Below the pieces are notes generated by a model. The model made no database searches and was not told the origin of the DNA. It saw only the letters and a program-made list of their open reading frames with translations. Source: Halorubrum alkaliphilum (GTDB lineage: Archaea; Halobacteriota; Halobacteria; Halobacteriales; Haloferacaceae). From it: a stretch of 64,000 bases of DNA. This document shows, piece after piece, positions 25,365-34,323 of the stretch. Position 1 is the first letter of the stretch. Each line of letters begins with the position of its first letter. A program made the position numbers and the translations under genes. The stretch lies in the NCBI RefSeq assembly GCF_017873815.1, contig NZ_JAGGKQ010000009.1:1-64000 (forward strand), written 5' to 3'.

Positions 25365-27231
25365 TGTAATCCCCTCCGAGTCGCTCGATCACGACGAAAC
25401 TGATCGCGGTCACCACGAGCAGTACCACGCCCATCGCGGTCGCCGGTCCGAGCCGCCGACCGATGAATCGTTCGATGGCGATCGGCATCGTGTACGCGTC
25501 TGCCCCGGTCGCGAGCACGATCGTCGACGTAAACTCTCCCATCGAGATGGCGACCGCGAACGCCGCGCCCGCGACGACCCCCGGCCACACCAAGGGGAGC
25601 TCGATATCGCGGACGACACGCGAGCGCGACGCACCGAGCGCTCGCGCTGACTCGATCAGCGACCGATCGAGCGACTCCAGTCCCGGCGCGACCGTTCGGA
25701 CGACGAACGGGTAGCCCGACACCGCGTGTGCGGCGACGATCGCGGCCGATCCGGCGATCGCGATCCGCCACCCGCCGATCTCGACGCCGAACACCAGCCC
25801 CCGAAGCAACCCGAGTCCGACCAGAATACCCGAGACCGCGAACGGGGCCATCGCGAGCGTCCCAACGAGCTTCCGTCCGAGGTACTCGCGGGTGGTGACC
25901 ACCGCGATGACGACGCCCATCGGCAGCGCAACCAGCGCCGACGCCGCCGCGAAAACGAGCGAGTTCCGGATCGCCGGCCACGGTCGGACCTGAAACGCCG
26001 CCCCGGTCTCCTGTCGGTCAAGCAGGAACCGGTAGTGCTCCAGCGTCAAGGCCCCGTCCCCGCCGGTGACGCTCGCGAGGATCATCGAGGCGATCGGCGC
26101 GATGAACACGAACGACGCGACCACGGCGTAGACGCCGAGGCCGGCTCGCGGAAGCCACTCCCGTACCGTGTTCACCGGTGGAACGAGCGGCTTGCGCGGT
26201 AGCGGTCTGACGCCGCCGGACTGAACGGTGTGTTTCGCCTCGTATCGGAGGTACGCGAACAACACCGCAAGGGAGATGACGAGTTCGACCACGGCGAGCG
26301 CTGCTGCCTCCGCGTAGTTCAGGTCCCGGACGAGTCGGTAGATGAACACCTCGACGGTCGCGAGCTGGAATCCGCCGAGCGCCAACACGATGGGGAACGT
26401 CCCGAACGTGAACACGAACGTCAGCGCCGCCCCCATCAACACCGCGGGGTACACCTGGGGGGCGACCACGTCGTAAAAGGCCCGCAACGGACCCGCACCG
26501 AGGCTCCGGGCGGTCTCGATCGCGCTCGCGTCGACGGACTCCCACGCGGCAGTCGTCACTCGCGCGACGAGCGGTGCATTATAAAACGCGTGCGCGATCA
26601 GTATCGCCTCCAGCGTGAACATCAGCTCGACGGGCGGGAGCCCGAGCGCGCCGAGCACCGAGTTGAGGGTTCCGGTCCGCCCGAACGTGGCGACGAACCC
26701 GACCGCGACCATGATCGACGGCAACACGAACGGGAGAATGGTGAGCGACCGGAGCGTCCGGCGGCCGCGGAACTCGAAGCGGGCGAGCAGGTACGCGAGC
26801 GGGACGCCGAGCGCGACGCTGACGAGCGTCGACAGCGCCGCCTGATAGGCGGTGAAGCCGATGATCCCGATCCGTCTGTCCGGCCCGAGGAAGTCGCGGG
26901 CGACCGTCAGTGGGTTCTCGCCCGCGAACACCCGCGCAAGATCGCCGAAGTAGAACGGGTCGCGAAGCAACTCGACGAACACGCCGAGCGTGACGACGCC
27001 GTCGACGACGACCGACTCGACGAGGACCGTCGCGACCGGATAGTAGAAGACGACGAGCAACACGCCGAGCGTCCCGAGCGCGAGCGCCGCCAACACGCGT
27101 CGCTCCAGCCGGTCCCTGACACGCGCCGTGCGGCGCTGGCCGGAGGCGGCGGACGCCTCCGGATCGTCGTCACGGGTGTCGCCGGAGGTGTTGTCAGGGG
27201 TGCCGTCGTCGTCAACCGGATCGTCGCTCAC
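25354..27231 (-). CDS. ABC transporter permease, two fused membrane domains (ThiP-like)
   Basis: 625 residues with about 12 hydrophobic segments in two homologous halves, each with the binding-protein-dependent permease loop (first: ESVDASAIETARSLGAGPLR; second: ESLDRSLIESARALGASRSR). This doubled architecture fits ThiP and FbpB. It lies between the ATP-binding subunit (11-bp overlap) and the binding-protein gene (10-bp gap), transcribed with the binding protein first. It forms the transmembrane channel of the importer. A charged 35-residue N-terminal tail is Asp/Thr-rich, a typical haloarchaeal feature. Confidence 0.92.
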   Translation of the reverse strand: MSDDPVDDDGTPDNTSGDTRDDDPEASAASGQRRTARVRDRLERRVLAALALGTLGVLLVVFYYPVATVLVESVVVDGVVTLGVFVELLRDPFYFGDLARVFAGENPLTVARDFLGPDRRIGIIGFTAYQAALSTLVSVALGVPLAYLLARFEFRGRRTLRSLTILPFVLPSIMVAVGFVATFGRTGTLNSVLGALGLPPVELMFTLEAILIAHAFYNAPLVARVTTAAWESVDASAIETARSLGAGPLRAFYDVVAPQVYPAVLMGAALTFVFTFGTFPIVLALGGFQLATVEVFIYRLVRDLNYAEAAALAVVELVISLAVLFAYLRYEAKHTVQSGGVRPLPRKPLVPPVNTVREWLPRAGLGVYAVVASFVFIAPIASMILASVTGGDGALTLEHYRFLLDRQETGAAFQVRPWPAIRNSLVFAAASALVALPMGVVIAVVTTREYLGRKLVGTLAMAPFAVSGILVGLGLLRGLVFGVEIGGWRIAIAGSAAIVAAHAVSGYPFVVRTVAPGLESLDRSLIESARALGASRSRVVRDIELPLVWPGVVAGAAFAVAISMGEFTSTIVLATGADAYTMPIAIERFIGRRLGPATAMGVVLLVVTAISFVVIERLGGDYSGL

Positions 27232-27241
27232 GGATCCGAGC

Positions 27242-28393
27242 TCAGTTGCCCGCGAGTTGGCGCTCCCACTCGGAGACCCACCCTTCCATCGATCCCTGTA
27301 GCTCGTCGTAGTCGAACGTCACCGGAACGTCCGGTTCGTGGGCCAGCTCGTCGTAGTCCGCGGGCAGCTCCGCGGTCTCGGTTGCGGGGAACGAGACGTT
27401 GCGCTCGACGATCTCGCCTTGAACGTCCGGCTCCAGCATGAACGACATGAACTGCCGGGCGAGTTCGGGGTTCTCCGCGTCCTCGAACAGCGCCATCCCC
27501 GACGGCGTCGCGTACGCTTCGTCGTTCAAAAAGCGGATCTGGTGTTGGTCCAGATCCGCGCCGTCCTGACTCGCGAACACTTGGTCCGTGGAGTAGGAGA
27601 CGACCATCGGGGCCTCACCCTCCGACCAGGAGGTGTAGGCGGCGTCCCACGCGTCGGTCACGCGAACGTCGTTCTCTTGGAGGTCCGCCCAGAAGTCGAG
27701 GTAGTCGTACTCGCCCTCGTCGCCGAACCGATGGACCGTATGTAACACGAACCGGAGCCCGGTCGTCGAGCTCCCCGGGTTCTGTGCGATGAGGTCGCCG
27801 CGATGCTCCTCCTCCAGCAGTCCCTCGAATGTCTCCGGAGCCTCCGTCTCCGTGCTGTCGTACACGAGACTGACGTAGCCGGTGTCGTAGGGAACGGTAC
27901 GGCCGAACGGATCGAACCGCAACCCGTCGCGGATCTCCTCGTCGCCGTCGACCTCGAGATCGGAGACGAACAGGTCGCCGTCGTACGCCTCGTCGATCTG
28001 GACGAGGTCCTCGGTGTTCACGCCGACGTAGAGGTCCGCGTCCATCTGTGCCCCGGAGGCGGCACGCTCGACGTAGTAGTTCAGCTCGTTGTCCGGCGTT
28101 GCGTACTGGAGCTCGGCGTCGTACCGGCTCTCGAACTCGTCTTTCAGCCACTCACCCGGGCTGATAGAGGGCGCGTCGACGAACGACCCGAACGTCCCGA
28201 CGGTGAGGACGCGATCGTCGTCTCCGTCGCCGACGACTCCGTTTTCGTCACCGTTTCCGCTGCCCTCTCCGTTCGTGTCGTCCACCGGCTCGGCGCTACA
28301 CCCGGCGAGCCCGGTCACCCCGGCCGCGCCGCCGAGCGCGATGAACTCCCGTCGACTGTGCGTGCCGTCGTCCGCGTTCGACCCGTTTATCAT
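27242..28393 (-). CDS. Thiamine-type ABC transporter substrate-binding lipoprotein
   Basis: 383 residues from the ATG at 28393. A twin-arginine signal (SRREFIALGGAAGVTGLAGC) ends in a lipobox Cys, followed by an Asp/Gly/Asn-rich linker, so the protein is probably exported folded and lipid-anchored. The mature part resembles TbpA/ThiB: LTVGTFGSFVDAPSISPGEW, LNYYVERAASGAQMDADLYV (excerpts) and NPGSSTTGLRF. A promoter box at 28417-28424 and a repeated TACTTGG heptamer lie just upstream. thiD at 41399 is far away, so regulation in common is possible but unproven. Thiamine as ligand is family inference. Confidence 0.85.
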   Translation of the reverse strand: MINGSNADDGTHSRREFIALGGAAGVTGLAGCSAEPVDDTNGEGSGNGDENGVVGDGDDDRVLTVGTFGSFVDAPSISPGEWLKDEFESRYDAELQYATPDNELNYYVERAASGAQMDADLYVGVNTEDLVQIDEAYDGDLFVSDLEVDGDEEIRDGLRFDPFGRTVPYDTGYVSLVYDSTETEAPETFEGLLEEEHRGDLIAQNPGSSTTGLRFVLHTVHRFGDEGEYDYLDFWADLQENDVRVTDAWDAAYTSWSEGEAPMVVSYSTDQVFASQDGADLDQHQIRFLNDEAYATPSGMALFEDAENPELARQFMSFMLEPDVQGEIVERNVSFPATETAELPADYDELAHEPDVPVTFDYDELQGSMEGWVSEWERQLAGN

Positions 28394-28424
28394 TACTTGG
28401 TTGTTGTACTTGGTGGTTACATAA
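28394..28424 (-). promoter_or_regulatory. Promoter and candidate operator of the thiamine-type transporter
   Basis: The TATA-like TTATGTAA (28417-28424) lies 27 bp before the ATG at 28393. Between it and the start codon, plus-strand TACTTGG occurs twice (28394-28400 and 28407-28413), spaced 13 bp. That position over the transcription start suits a repressor operator. I see no TPP riboswitch motif here. Confidence 0.5.
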
Positions 28425-28446
28425 GGGATCCGTGTCGCGTCCGATA

Positions 28447-28472
28447 GTTCGTCCCGATCGATCGGGACGAAC
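28447..28472. promoter_or_regulatory. Perfect 26-bp palindrome between divergent promoters
   Basis: GTTCGTCCCGATC is followed directly by its exact reverse complement GATCGGGACGAAC. It lies 22 bp from the transporter TATA box and 10 bp before the TATA-like ATTTAC (28483-28488) of the lipoprotein gene. A dimeric regulator site or a cruciform is likely. Confidence 0.6.
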
Positions 28473-28511
28473 GACGATATCGATTTACGTCGTGGGGGCC
28501 TCACCGTCCGT

Positions 28512-29318
28512 ATGAACGACACTCGCTCGACGGATCTCACCAGACGCCGACTGCTCGCGGCGGGCGCGGCCGCCGGCGTCCTCGCGACGGCCGGCTGTCT
28601 GGGAACGCGCGACGGCGAGGTCCCCGAGCCGGTCGTCACTGACGACAGCATCGAGGAGGACTGGCGGCTGGTCGACACGTCCGACAGCGTCGCGTTCGAG
28701 GAGACGTTCGGCCCGGTCACGGTCCGTGCGCTCGAACGAACCGTCGTCCACGAGTACGTCGATATGGCTGAGGCGGTCGCCGAGGCGTTCGACGCGGACG
28801 GGTCGCCGGTGACCTTCTTCGCCGCACGCATCGACCTCTGCCCGGCACTCGATGGGCTACCCGGTGGCCTCGGCCGGGATCGCCTGATGGGCGAGGTTCG
28901 CGCGGCCGCCGAGGCGGCGTTCCGCGACCAGCTCCACGGGACCGGCGTCACCGACGTTGAGCGAGTTGATAGTGGTGAGACGACGGTCGACGGCGGCCAC
29001 ACGGCCACAACCAGCGAGTTCGCCGCCCGCTTCGGTATCAACTGGGAGGTCCCGCTTCTGGACGGATCGACGACGACGATCGACGACGTGGCGGAAATGA
29101 CCGCTCGACTCGCGGTCTGGCACGACGGTTCCGACGTGCTCATCTCCGGCGGCGCACATCCCGCCGAGCCGCTGAGCGACGTGGTCGACCGATCGATCGA
29201 CGCTCCCGTGGACGGAGAGGCGGTCCTCGAGGATCCGGTCGACGACTCCGACGTTCTCTCCGCGGATCCGGTGCTGTTCGCGGACGCGATCGACGCGCTC
29301 ATTCCCTCCGTCGAGTGA
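28512..29318 (+). CDS. Tat-exported lipoprotein (DUF6517-like)
   Basis: 268 residues. The N-terminus has a twin-arginine/lipobox signal (TRRRLLAAGAAAGVLATAGC). The mature domain begins with VVTDDSIEEDWRLVDTSDS and includes FGPVTVRALERTVVHEY, VTFFAARIDLCPALDGL and a C-terminal block ending LIPSVE. I believe this is the haloarchaeal DUF6517 family, known for lipobox proteins of this size, but that is from memory. ATTTAC at 28483-28488 gives the leaderless promoter. It is divergent from the ABC importer across the 26-bp palindrome, so co-regulation is possible. Function unknown. Confidence 0.7.
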   Translation: MNDTRSTDLTRRRLLAAGAAAGVLATAGCLGTRDGEVPEPVVTDDSIEEDWRLVDTSDSVAFEETFGPVTVRALERTVVHEYVDMAEAVAEAFDADGSPVTFFAARIDLCPALDGLPGGLGRDRLMGEVRAAAEAAFRDQLHGTGVTDVERVDSGETTVDGGHTATTSEFAARFGINWEVPLLDGSTTTIDDVAEMTARLAVWHDGSDVLISGGAHPAEPLSDVVDRSIDAPVDGEAVLEDPVDDSDVLSADPVLFADAIDALIPSVE

Positions 29319-29339
29319 GCTCGGACCGCAACCGACCGC

Positions 29340-29345
29340 TTTAAT
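29340..29345 (+). promoter_or_regulatory. TATA-like box of hisA
   Basis: TTTAAT is centred about 27 bp before the ATG at 29370. Confidence 0.5.
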
Positions 29346-29369
29346 CCGCGGCGCGTCCCCGAACGGATC

Positions 29370-30119
29370 ATGTCCGACTCACAGCGATTCTCGTCATTCG
29401 AGGTGATCCCGGCCGTCGACGTCCAGGACGGGTCGGTCGTCCAGCTCGTCGGCGGCGAGCGCGGCACGGGGAAACGGTACGGCGATCCGGTGGAGGCGGC
29501 CGCACGCTGGACTGACGCCGGCGCGCAAACCCTCCACCTCGTCGATCTCGATGGCGCGTTCGAGGGGGAACGCGCCAACGCCGCCGCCATCGAGGCGGTC
29601 GTCGAGGTGACCGACGACGACATCGACCTCCAACTCGGCGGCGGCATCCGGACCGCCGCCGACGCCCGCGGCCTCCTCGATGCCGGGATCGACCGCGTGA
29701 TCCTCGGTACTGCGGCCGTCGAGACCCCTGAGATAGTCGCCGATATCGATGAAACACATCCCGGTAGCGTCGTCGTCAGTCTCGACGCGAAGGACGGCGA
29801 AGTCGTCGTGAGCGGTTGGACCGAGGGGACGGGTCTCAAACCCGCCGAAGCGGCGGCGCGATACGAGACACTCGGCGCGGGCGCGATTCTCTTCACGAAC
29901 GTCGATGTCGAGGGGCAGCTACAGGGGATCGACCGAGAGGCGGTCGAAGCGGTCGTTGAATCGGTCGATATCCCGGTTATCGCTTCCGGCGGGGTGGCGA
30001 CGGTCGACGACGTGGTCGCGTTGAAACGGGCGGGCGCGGCCGCAGTCGTCGTCGGTACTGCGCTGTACGAGGGTAAATTCACACTCCGGGAGGCACAAGC
30101 CGCGGCGGACGAGAGCTAA
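29370..30119 (+). CDS. hisA: Phosphoribosylformimino-5-aminoimidazole carboxamide ribotide isomerase
   Basis: 249 residues, standard length. The TIM-barrel signatures are FEVIPAVDVQDGSVVQL (first catalytic Asp), LHLVDLDGAFEG, DIDLQLGGGIRTAADAR, RVILGTAAVETPEIV, VVVSLDAKDGEVVVSGWTEG (second Asp region), ILFTNVDVEGQL, PVIASGGVATVDDVVAL and AVVVGTALYEGKF. HisA catalyses the Amadori rearrangement of ProFAR in histidine biosynthesis. The gene is monocistronic here. hisB lies 3.3 kb away beyond unrelated genes, a scattered his arrangement common in haloarchaea. Confidence 0.96.
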   Translation: MSDSQRFSSFEVIPAVDVQDGSVVQLVGGERGTGKRYGDPVEAAARWTDAGAQTLHLVDLDGAFEGERANAAAIEAVVEVTDDDIDLQLGGGIRTAADARGLLDAGIDRVILGTAAVETPEIVADIDETHPGSVVVSLDAKDGEVVVSGWTEGTGLKPAEAAARYETLGAGAILFTNVDVEGQLQGIDREAVEAVVESVDIPVIASGGVATVDDVVALKRAGAAAVVVGTALYEGKFTLREAQAAADES

Positions 30120-30265
30120 TCCCCGCCGGTCACAAAGGGCGTGACAACGACCGCGAAGAGCGTGATGGAGACCGTCGAGCGCGACAGGAAGCACAACGGC
30201 TCAGCTATTCGTTAGGGTGACATTTAAGCGCTCTCGCGACGTGGTGTGTGTATAGTTACCGTCTC

Positions 30266-30346
30266 ATGACTGTCGTCATCGAAGCGGCGCGTCAGTGCCC
30301 CGCCGGAGTGGAGACCGGCGGTCTTACGGGAGGCACCGGCCGGTGA
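30266..30346 (+). CDS. Candidate 26-codon upstream ORF
   Basis: ATG at 30266, TGA at 30344-30346. The peptide starts MTVVIEAARQCPAG. Its stop codon overlaps the GTG start of the following gene (GTGA), the typical geometry for translational coupling. A TATA-like CATTTAAG (30221-30228) lies about 40 bp upstream. Arguments against: the length is small and no Shine-Dalgarno is obvious. The remainder of the gap after hisA holds no other credible gene. Confidence 0.25.
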   Translation: MTVVIEAARQCPAGVETGGLTGGTGR

Positions 30347-31056
30347 CCGTCGACGACGCTACCGAACGGCTCCTCCGCGCACACGAGTACACGAACGAGC
30401 GCGGATACGCGACCGCGGAAGTCGTCAGCGAACCGTACGTCGAGGCGGGACAGATCCAGGTTCCGATCGAGGTGTTGACGACCGGCGAGCGTCACACGAT
30501 GGCGTTCGACCCGCCGGACACGTGGTCCGACGAGTTCCCGATCGTTCGCCTCGTCGAGTCCGTTGGGTACGGACCCGGCGGGATCGCCGTGCTCGACGGC
30601 GAGCGGTTCCCCGTCGAACTCGCCTCCGGTACCCACGGTGACGACACCACTCCCAAACCGGTTTTCAATCCGGACGAAGCGCAACTATCGGCCCCTTCCG
30701 ACGCCGAGCGTCCACCGATTTCGCGAGCGTCCATCGGTCGCGGCGTAACCGATGCTGTCCGACTGGCCGGCCAATCGGCGCAGTATGCTCTCGCGCTCGT
30801 AACCTTCCTGTCGGTCGTCGCGATCGGCACGGTCGTCGCGGCGACAGCCACGTACGCGGTCGCGTTGGGCAGCGTGTTCGCGTTACGCGCACTGGTCATC
30901 GCCGGTGGATCCGGTCCGGTCGGCGTGTTGCTGCCGGTCCTCGCCGTACTCGTCGCGATCCGTGTCGTTGTCGCCCGCCAGATCCGATCACGACGGCCCG
31001 ACGAGACAGCGGGCGACCCACGCCGAACAGCCGCGTCACCCGACCGATACCGGTGA
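30343..31056 (+). CDS. Unknown protein with C-terminal membrane segments (paralogue of 10400)
   Basis: 237 residues from a GTG at 30343 (MTVDDATERLLRAHEYTNER); the upstream extension to 30295 is arginine-rich. The soluble domain has ATAEVVSEPYVEAGQIQVPI, LTTGERHTMAFDPPDTW and FPIVRLVESVGYGPGGIAVL. Two or three hydrophobic segments follow (YALALVTFLSVVAIGTVVAA, VLLPVLAVLVAIRVVVARQI). Domain order and the TG.R / F.LV...GY.PG pattern match the protein at 10400-11149. No named family comes to mind. It is convergent with the UspA gene, one base apart. Confidence 0.65.
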   Translation: MTVDDATERLLRAHEYTNERGYATAEVVSEPYVEAGQIQVPIEVLTTGERHTMAFDPPDTWSDEFPIVRLVESVGYGPGGIAVLDGERFPVELASGTHGDDTTPKPVFNPDEAQLSAPSDAERPPISRASIGRGVTDAVRLAGQSAQYALALVTFLSVVAIGTVVAATATYAVALGSVFALRALVIAGGSGPVGVLLPVLAVLVAIRVVVARQIRSRRPDETAGDPRRTAASPDRYR

Positions 31057-31057
31057 G

Positions 31058-31861
31058 TCAGTTTGCCTCATCGCCGTCTTCCGACCGCTCCCGTTGAACA
31101 ACGAGTACCGGGCCGAGAAACCGCTCAGAGACCTGTTTGGACGGCATTCCAAAGACGAACGTCGTCACCGACGGATCGGTTTCTCCCATCACCACGGCGT
31201 CGTGTTCCTCGCCGACACGGGCGATCGCGTCGATCGGTGTCTCCGTCTGTTCGATCCGAGTCGCGACCGCCTCCGGTCTCATCCCGCGTTCGACGAGATC
31301 CGTCCGTACCCCGTTCAACAGCGTCTCTGCGTCCCCTTCGTTCTCCTCCGGACCAAGGATGTGGTACAGCGTCACTCCAACGTCGGTTCCGGCGAACAGC
31401 CCGGCGATCAGCTGCGTGGTGCGCTCGACGCCGACGGTCCCCCTGACGGCGACGAGCACGGACTCGGGATCGTCGATACTGTTCGGGACGAGGACGGCCA
31501 AACAGTCGTGTTCGTAGATAATACGATTGATCGTTGCCTGCTCTTCGTGGGTGAACACGAGCCGGGTCTCGACTGCTGCCCCCGCCGCGGTGAGTCGTTC
31601 AGCGAACTCGCCGAGTTTTTTCATCGCGGTCTCGCCGAACTGCTCGCGCGCCTGTTCGGTCGCAGTTTGTTCGGGAATCACGTGGTAGCCGAGCAGGATC
31701 ACGCGCGCGTTCGCGAGGAGTTCGCTGGTGCCGTCCGGCATCGACTCTCCTTCAAGCACTTCGAGCGGGACAAGCACCGTCGGTCGCTCCGCGTCCTCGC
31801 CCTGCCGTCCGTCGTCAGTTCCGGACTGTTCGTCGGCCGTCGGTGTCTGTGTGTTCGTCAT
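31058..31861 (-). CDS. UspA-domain protein coupled to an amino acid permease
   Basis: 267 residues from the ATG at 31861, one base after the permease stop. There are two UspA-like halves: PTVLVPLEVLEGES and ARVILLGYHVIPEQTATEQA lead the first, VGVTLYHILGPEENEGDAET the second. The last part has DAVVMGETDPSVTTFVFGMP followed by SERFLGPVLVVQRE, the nucleotide-binding style terminal motif, though the classical G2xG9xGS/T is altered. UspA domains fused or coupled to cationic amino acid/APC permeases are common in haloarchaea and are thought to adjust transport to stress or energy state. Cytosolic. Confidence 0.85.
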   Translation of the reverse strand: MTNTQTPTADEQSGTDDGRQGEDAERPTVLVPLEVLEGESMPDGTSELLANARVILLGYHVIPEQTATEQAREQFGETAMKKLGEFAERLTAAGAAVETRLVFTHEEQATINRIIYEHDCLAVLVPNSIDDPESVLVAVRGTVGVERTTQLIAGLFAGTDVGVTLYHILGPEENEGDAETLLNGVRTDLVERGMRPEAVATRIEQTETPIDAIARVGEEHDAVVMGETDPSVTTFVFGMPSKQVSERFLGPVLVVQRERSEDGDEAN

Positions 31862-31862
31862 C

Positions 31863-33257
31863 TTAGAAGTCACCCTTGAGTTCGACATCGGTCGCGTAGT
31901 AGCGGTACCACCCGTATGCGGCGGCCATCACGATGATCCCAACCCCGATAGACGCCGGCTGCATGAACGCGATGAGTCCGAAACTCGCGACTGCGCCGAC
32001 GCCGGCGACCGCGAATCCCGCCGGACACTCGAAGGAGGGGGTGTACCACTCGGGGTTCTCGCGACGCAACTGGATCAACGCGACGCAGATCAGGCCGTAC
32101 AAGACGAGATGGAGGAACGACGCCACCTCGGCGAGCAGCTCCACCTGCCCGGTCGCCGTGAGCACGACGATCGGACCGCCCGCGAGGCCCAGCGCCACGT
32201 GCGGGGTGCCGTACTTCAGGTTAATTTGGCTCGCCGCCTTCGGGATGATCTCGTCGCTACTCACCGCGTACACCGCCCGCGAGGCGCTCAGGATCGAGGC
32301 GTTCGCGCTGGAGAACGTCGCCAACAGCCCGGCGATGACGATGGCGAGCGCGCCCGGGAACCCGACGAACTCGCGGGCGACCTCGACCATCGCGGTCTCG
32401 CCGAACTCGCCGAGGCGAGCGCTCCCGAACGCGCTCGTCGCGACGAAGATGGTGACGACGTAGAACACGCCGACGATGATCACGGAACTGACCATCGCCA
32501 GCGGGAGGTTCCGTGACGGATCCTTGATGTCGCCCGCGACGGTCGCGATCTGTGCGAACCCGAGATAGGAGGTGAACACGAGCGCCGCGGTCTGGAGAAC
32601 CGGCAGGACGCCACCGGGCGGGAAGAACCGCTCCGGCGTCGACTCGGCACCGAACACGCCGAGCGCGTCCAGACTCCCGTACGAGAGGAACAGCGTGAGA
32701 ATGGCCAGCAACACGATCACGATCGCGTTCTGGAGCGAGGCAGTGTTTTCCGTTCCGAACAGGCTGAGCACCGTGAGCCCGATCCCGAACGCCACGCCCA
32801 GCGGCACTGCGGGGCTGATCGGCAGCGCGATCCCCGCCTCCGTGAACACCTGCCCGGCGTAGCTGCCGAGCCCGACCAGATAGAACGCGGACGCGAACAC
32901 CAGACCCAACCAGAGCCCGAGGCCGACGATCGCCCCCGGACCGGTGCCGAGCCCCCGTGAGATGAAGAAGTACCCGCCGCCGCTCCGGGGCATCGCGGTA
33001 GCGAGTTCGGAGGCCGGCAGCGCGACGAGCAGCGCGATGACGGCCCCGATCGCGAACGAGAGCGCCGCCGCGGGGCCGGCGTTCTCGGCCGCGAGCCCGG
33101 GGAACACGAAGATCCCCGCGCCGATCATCGTCCCGATACCTATCGCGAGGCCCCCGACTAGCCCGATCGTCCGTTCGAGCTCCCCCTCGTCCGGATCGAC
33201 ATCGTGTTCTACCGGTGGCTCCGGGGCGCCCTCGGGACCGGCGTCGTCGGTTGCCAT
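31863..33257 (-). CDS. APC family amino acid permease
   Basis: 464 residues from the ATG at 33257. The acidic N-terminal tail (about 35 residues) is followed by [20 protein letters not shown] (the GXG-containing TM1 of APC transporters), [20 protein letters not shown] and about 12 hydrophobic segments in total. [20 protein letters not shown] (TM6-7 loop) also fits the superfamily. The substrate, probably an amino acid or a polyamine-like cation, cannot be determined. It is first in a two-gene unit with the UspA gene. The promoter (33277-33285) lies about 24 bp upstream. Confidence 0.9.
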   Translation of the reverse strand: MATDDAGPEGAPEPPVEHDVDPDEGELERTIGLVGGLAIGIGTMIGAGIFVFPGLAAENAGPAAALSFAIGAVIALLVALPASELATAMPRSGGGYFFISRGLGTGPGAIVGLGLWLGLVFASAFYLVGLGSYAGQVFTEAGIALPISPAVPLGVAFGIGLTVLSLFGTENTASLQNAIVIVLLAILTLFLSYGSLDALGVFGAESTPERFFPPGGVLPVLQTAALVFTSYLGFAQIATVAGDIKDPSRNLPLAMVSSVIIVGVFYVVTIFVATSAFGSARLGEFGETAMVEVAREFVGFPGALAIVIAGLLATFSSANASILSASRAVYAVSSDEIIPKAASQINLKYGTPHVALGLAGGPIVVLTATGQVELLAEVASFLHLVLYGLICVALIQLRRENPEWYTPSFECPAGFAVAGVGAVASFGLIAFMQPASIGVGIIVMAAAYGWYRYYATDVELKGDF

Positions 33258-33276
33258 GGTCCCCTTCCGTCGGCGG

Positions 33277-33285
33277 ATAAAAATA
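33277..33285 (-). promoter_or_regulatory. TATA-like box of the permease-UspA unit
   Basis: TATTTTTAT on the minus strand lies about 24 bp before the ATG at 33257. Confidence 0.55.
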
Positions 33286-33400
33286 GCCACCGGCGGTCGG
33301 GAAGCGACCCGGCCCCGCTCCCGAAGCGGCCCTATCGTCACCCGCCCGGGGCGTGCTGGTCGCCCGCAACGGCCTTAAGAGTCGCCCGCAACGAACCGGT

Positions 33401-33997
33401 ATGAGCGACCACGACCGGACGGCCGCGGTCTCGCGGGAGACGTCGGAGACGACGATCGATCTCACGCTCGATATCGACGGCGACGGCGACAGCGAGATCG
33501 ACACCGGGGTCGGCTTTTACGACCACATGTTGGCGTCGTTCGCGAAACACGGCCTCTTCGATCTCACCGTCCGCTGTGACGGCGACACCCACATCGATGA
33601 CCACCACACCGTCGAGGACGTCGCCATCTGTCTCGGCGAGGCGTTCGACGAGGCGCTCGGCGACAAACGCGGCATCCGGCGGTACGCCGACCGCCGCGTC
33701 CCGCTCGACGAGGCGGTCGCGAGCGTCGTCGTCGATGTCGCGGGACGCCCGCACTACGAGTTCTCCGGCCAGTTCTCTCAGGAGTCGGTCGGGGAGTTCA
33801 CGAGCGTCATGGCGGACCACTTCGCGCTCTCGCTGGCGATGAACGCCGACCTCACCCTTCACGCGACGATCGAACGCGGCGACAACGCCCACCACGAGGT
33901 CGAGGCTCTATTTAAATCGCTAGCGCGAGCGCTCGACGACGCGACGCGGCTCGACGACCGCCGGAGCGACACGCCGAGCACGAAGGGATCCTTATAA
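33401..33997 (+). CDS. hisB: Imidazoleglycerol-phosphate dehydratase
   Basis: 198 residues, standard for the monofunctional enzyme. Signatures: [68 protein letters not shown] and [20 protein letters not shown]. The paired His-rich motifs bind the two Mn ions. It dehydrates imidazoleglycerol phosphate in histidine synthesis. CTTAAGA at 33374-33380 lies about 25 bp before the ATG, so it is probably leaderless and monocistronic. The upstream open frame from 33353 is an artefact of extension. Confidence 0.96.
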   Translation: MSDHDRTAAVSRETSETTIDLTLDIDGDGDSEIDTGVGFYDHMLASFAKHGLFDLTVRCDGDTHIDDHHTVEDVAICLGEAFDEALGDKRGIRRYADRRVPLDEAVASVVVDVAGRPHYEFSGQFSQESVGEFTSVMADHFALSLAMNADLTLHATIERGDNAHHEVEALFKSLARALDDATRLDDRRSDTPSTKGSL

Positions 33998-34107
33998 CGG
34001 AGACTCGGGTGTCGCCGACGAGGGGTATTCAGTCACGTCGCGTCCGAGACGACCGAAACGAGGATCGGAATTCAAATACCCGAATCGATAGAACGTGACG
34101 TATCCAG

Positions 34108-34323
34108 ATGACAGACGATCCCGACCGCAACCACGTCCCTAGTCGATCGGTCGTCGTTCAGGAGGACACCCATCAGAACGAGATCCCGGAGAACATCGAC
34201 TCGGAGCTGTATTCTACGGATAGCCCGACCAACTCGTTCCACGAGTTCACTATCGAGCGAGGTGACGACCTCGTCGAAGCACTCCGTGAAAACGGCTACA
34301 CCGTTAATTTCAGGGACCGCTAA
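34108..34323 (+). CDS. Small acidic hypothetical protein
   Basis: 71 residues beginning MTDDPDRNHVPSRSVVVQED and ending NGYTVNFRDR, with FHEFTIERGDDLVEALRENG before the end. The composition is acidic and codon use is ordinary, with slightly lower GC than the neighbours. TTCAAATACC (34071-34080) may be the promoter. No family recognised. It is the last gene before the mobile-element remnant, so it could be accessory. Confidence 0.55.
   Translation: MTDDPDRNHVPSRSVVVQEDTHQNEIPENIDSELYSTDSPTNSFHEFTIERGDDLVEALRENGYTVNFRDR

Noticed and set aside
28394-28446. TPP riboswitch before the thiamine-type transporter
   Set aside because: The transcript appears leaderless and none of the conserved CUGAGA-type core is present.
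28394-30082. Very long minus-strand open frame reading through hisA and the lipoprotein gene
   Set aside because: It is antisense to two conserved genes, with Ser/Thr/Arg-rich translation typical of shadow frames in GC-rich DNA.
30141-30215. 24-codon GTG-started ORF after hisA
   Set aside because: Too short with no promoter or overlap evidence to support it.
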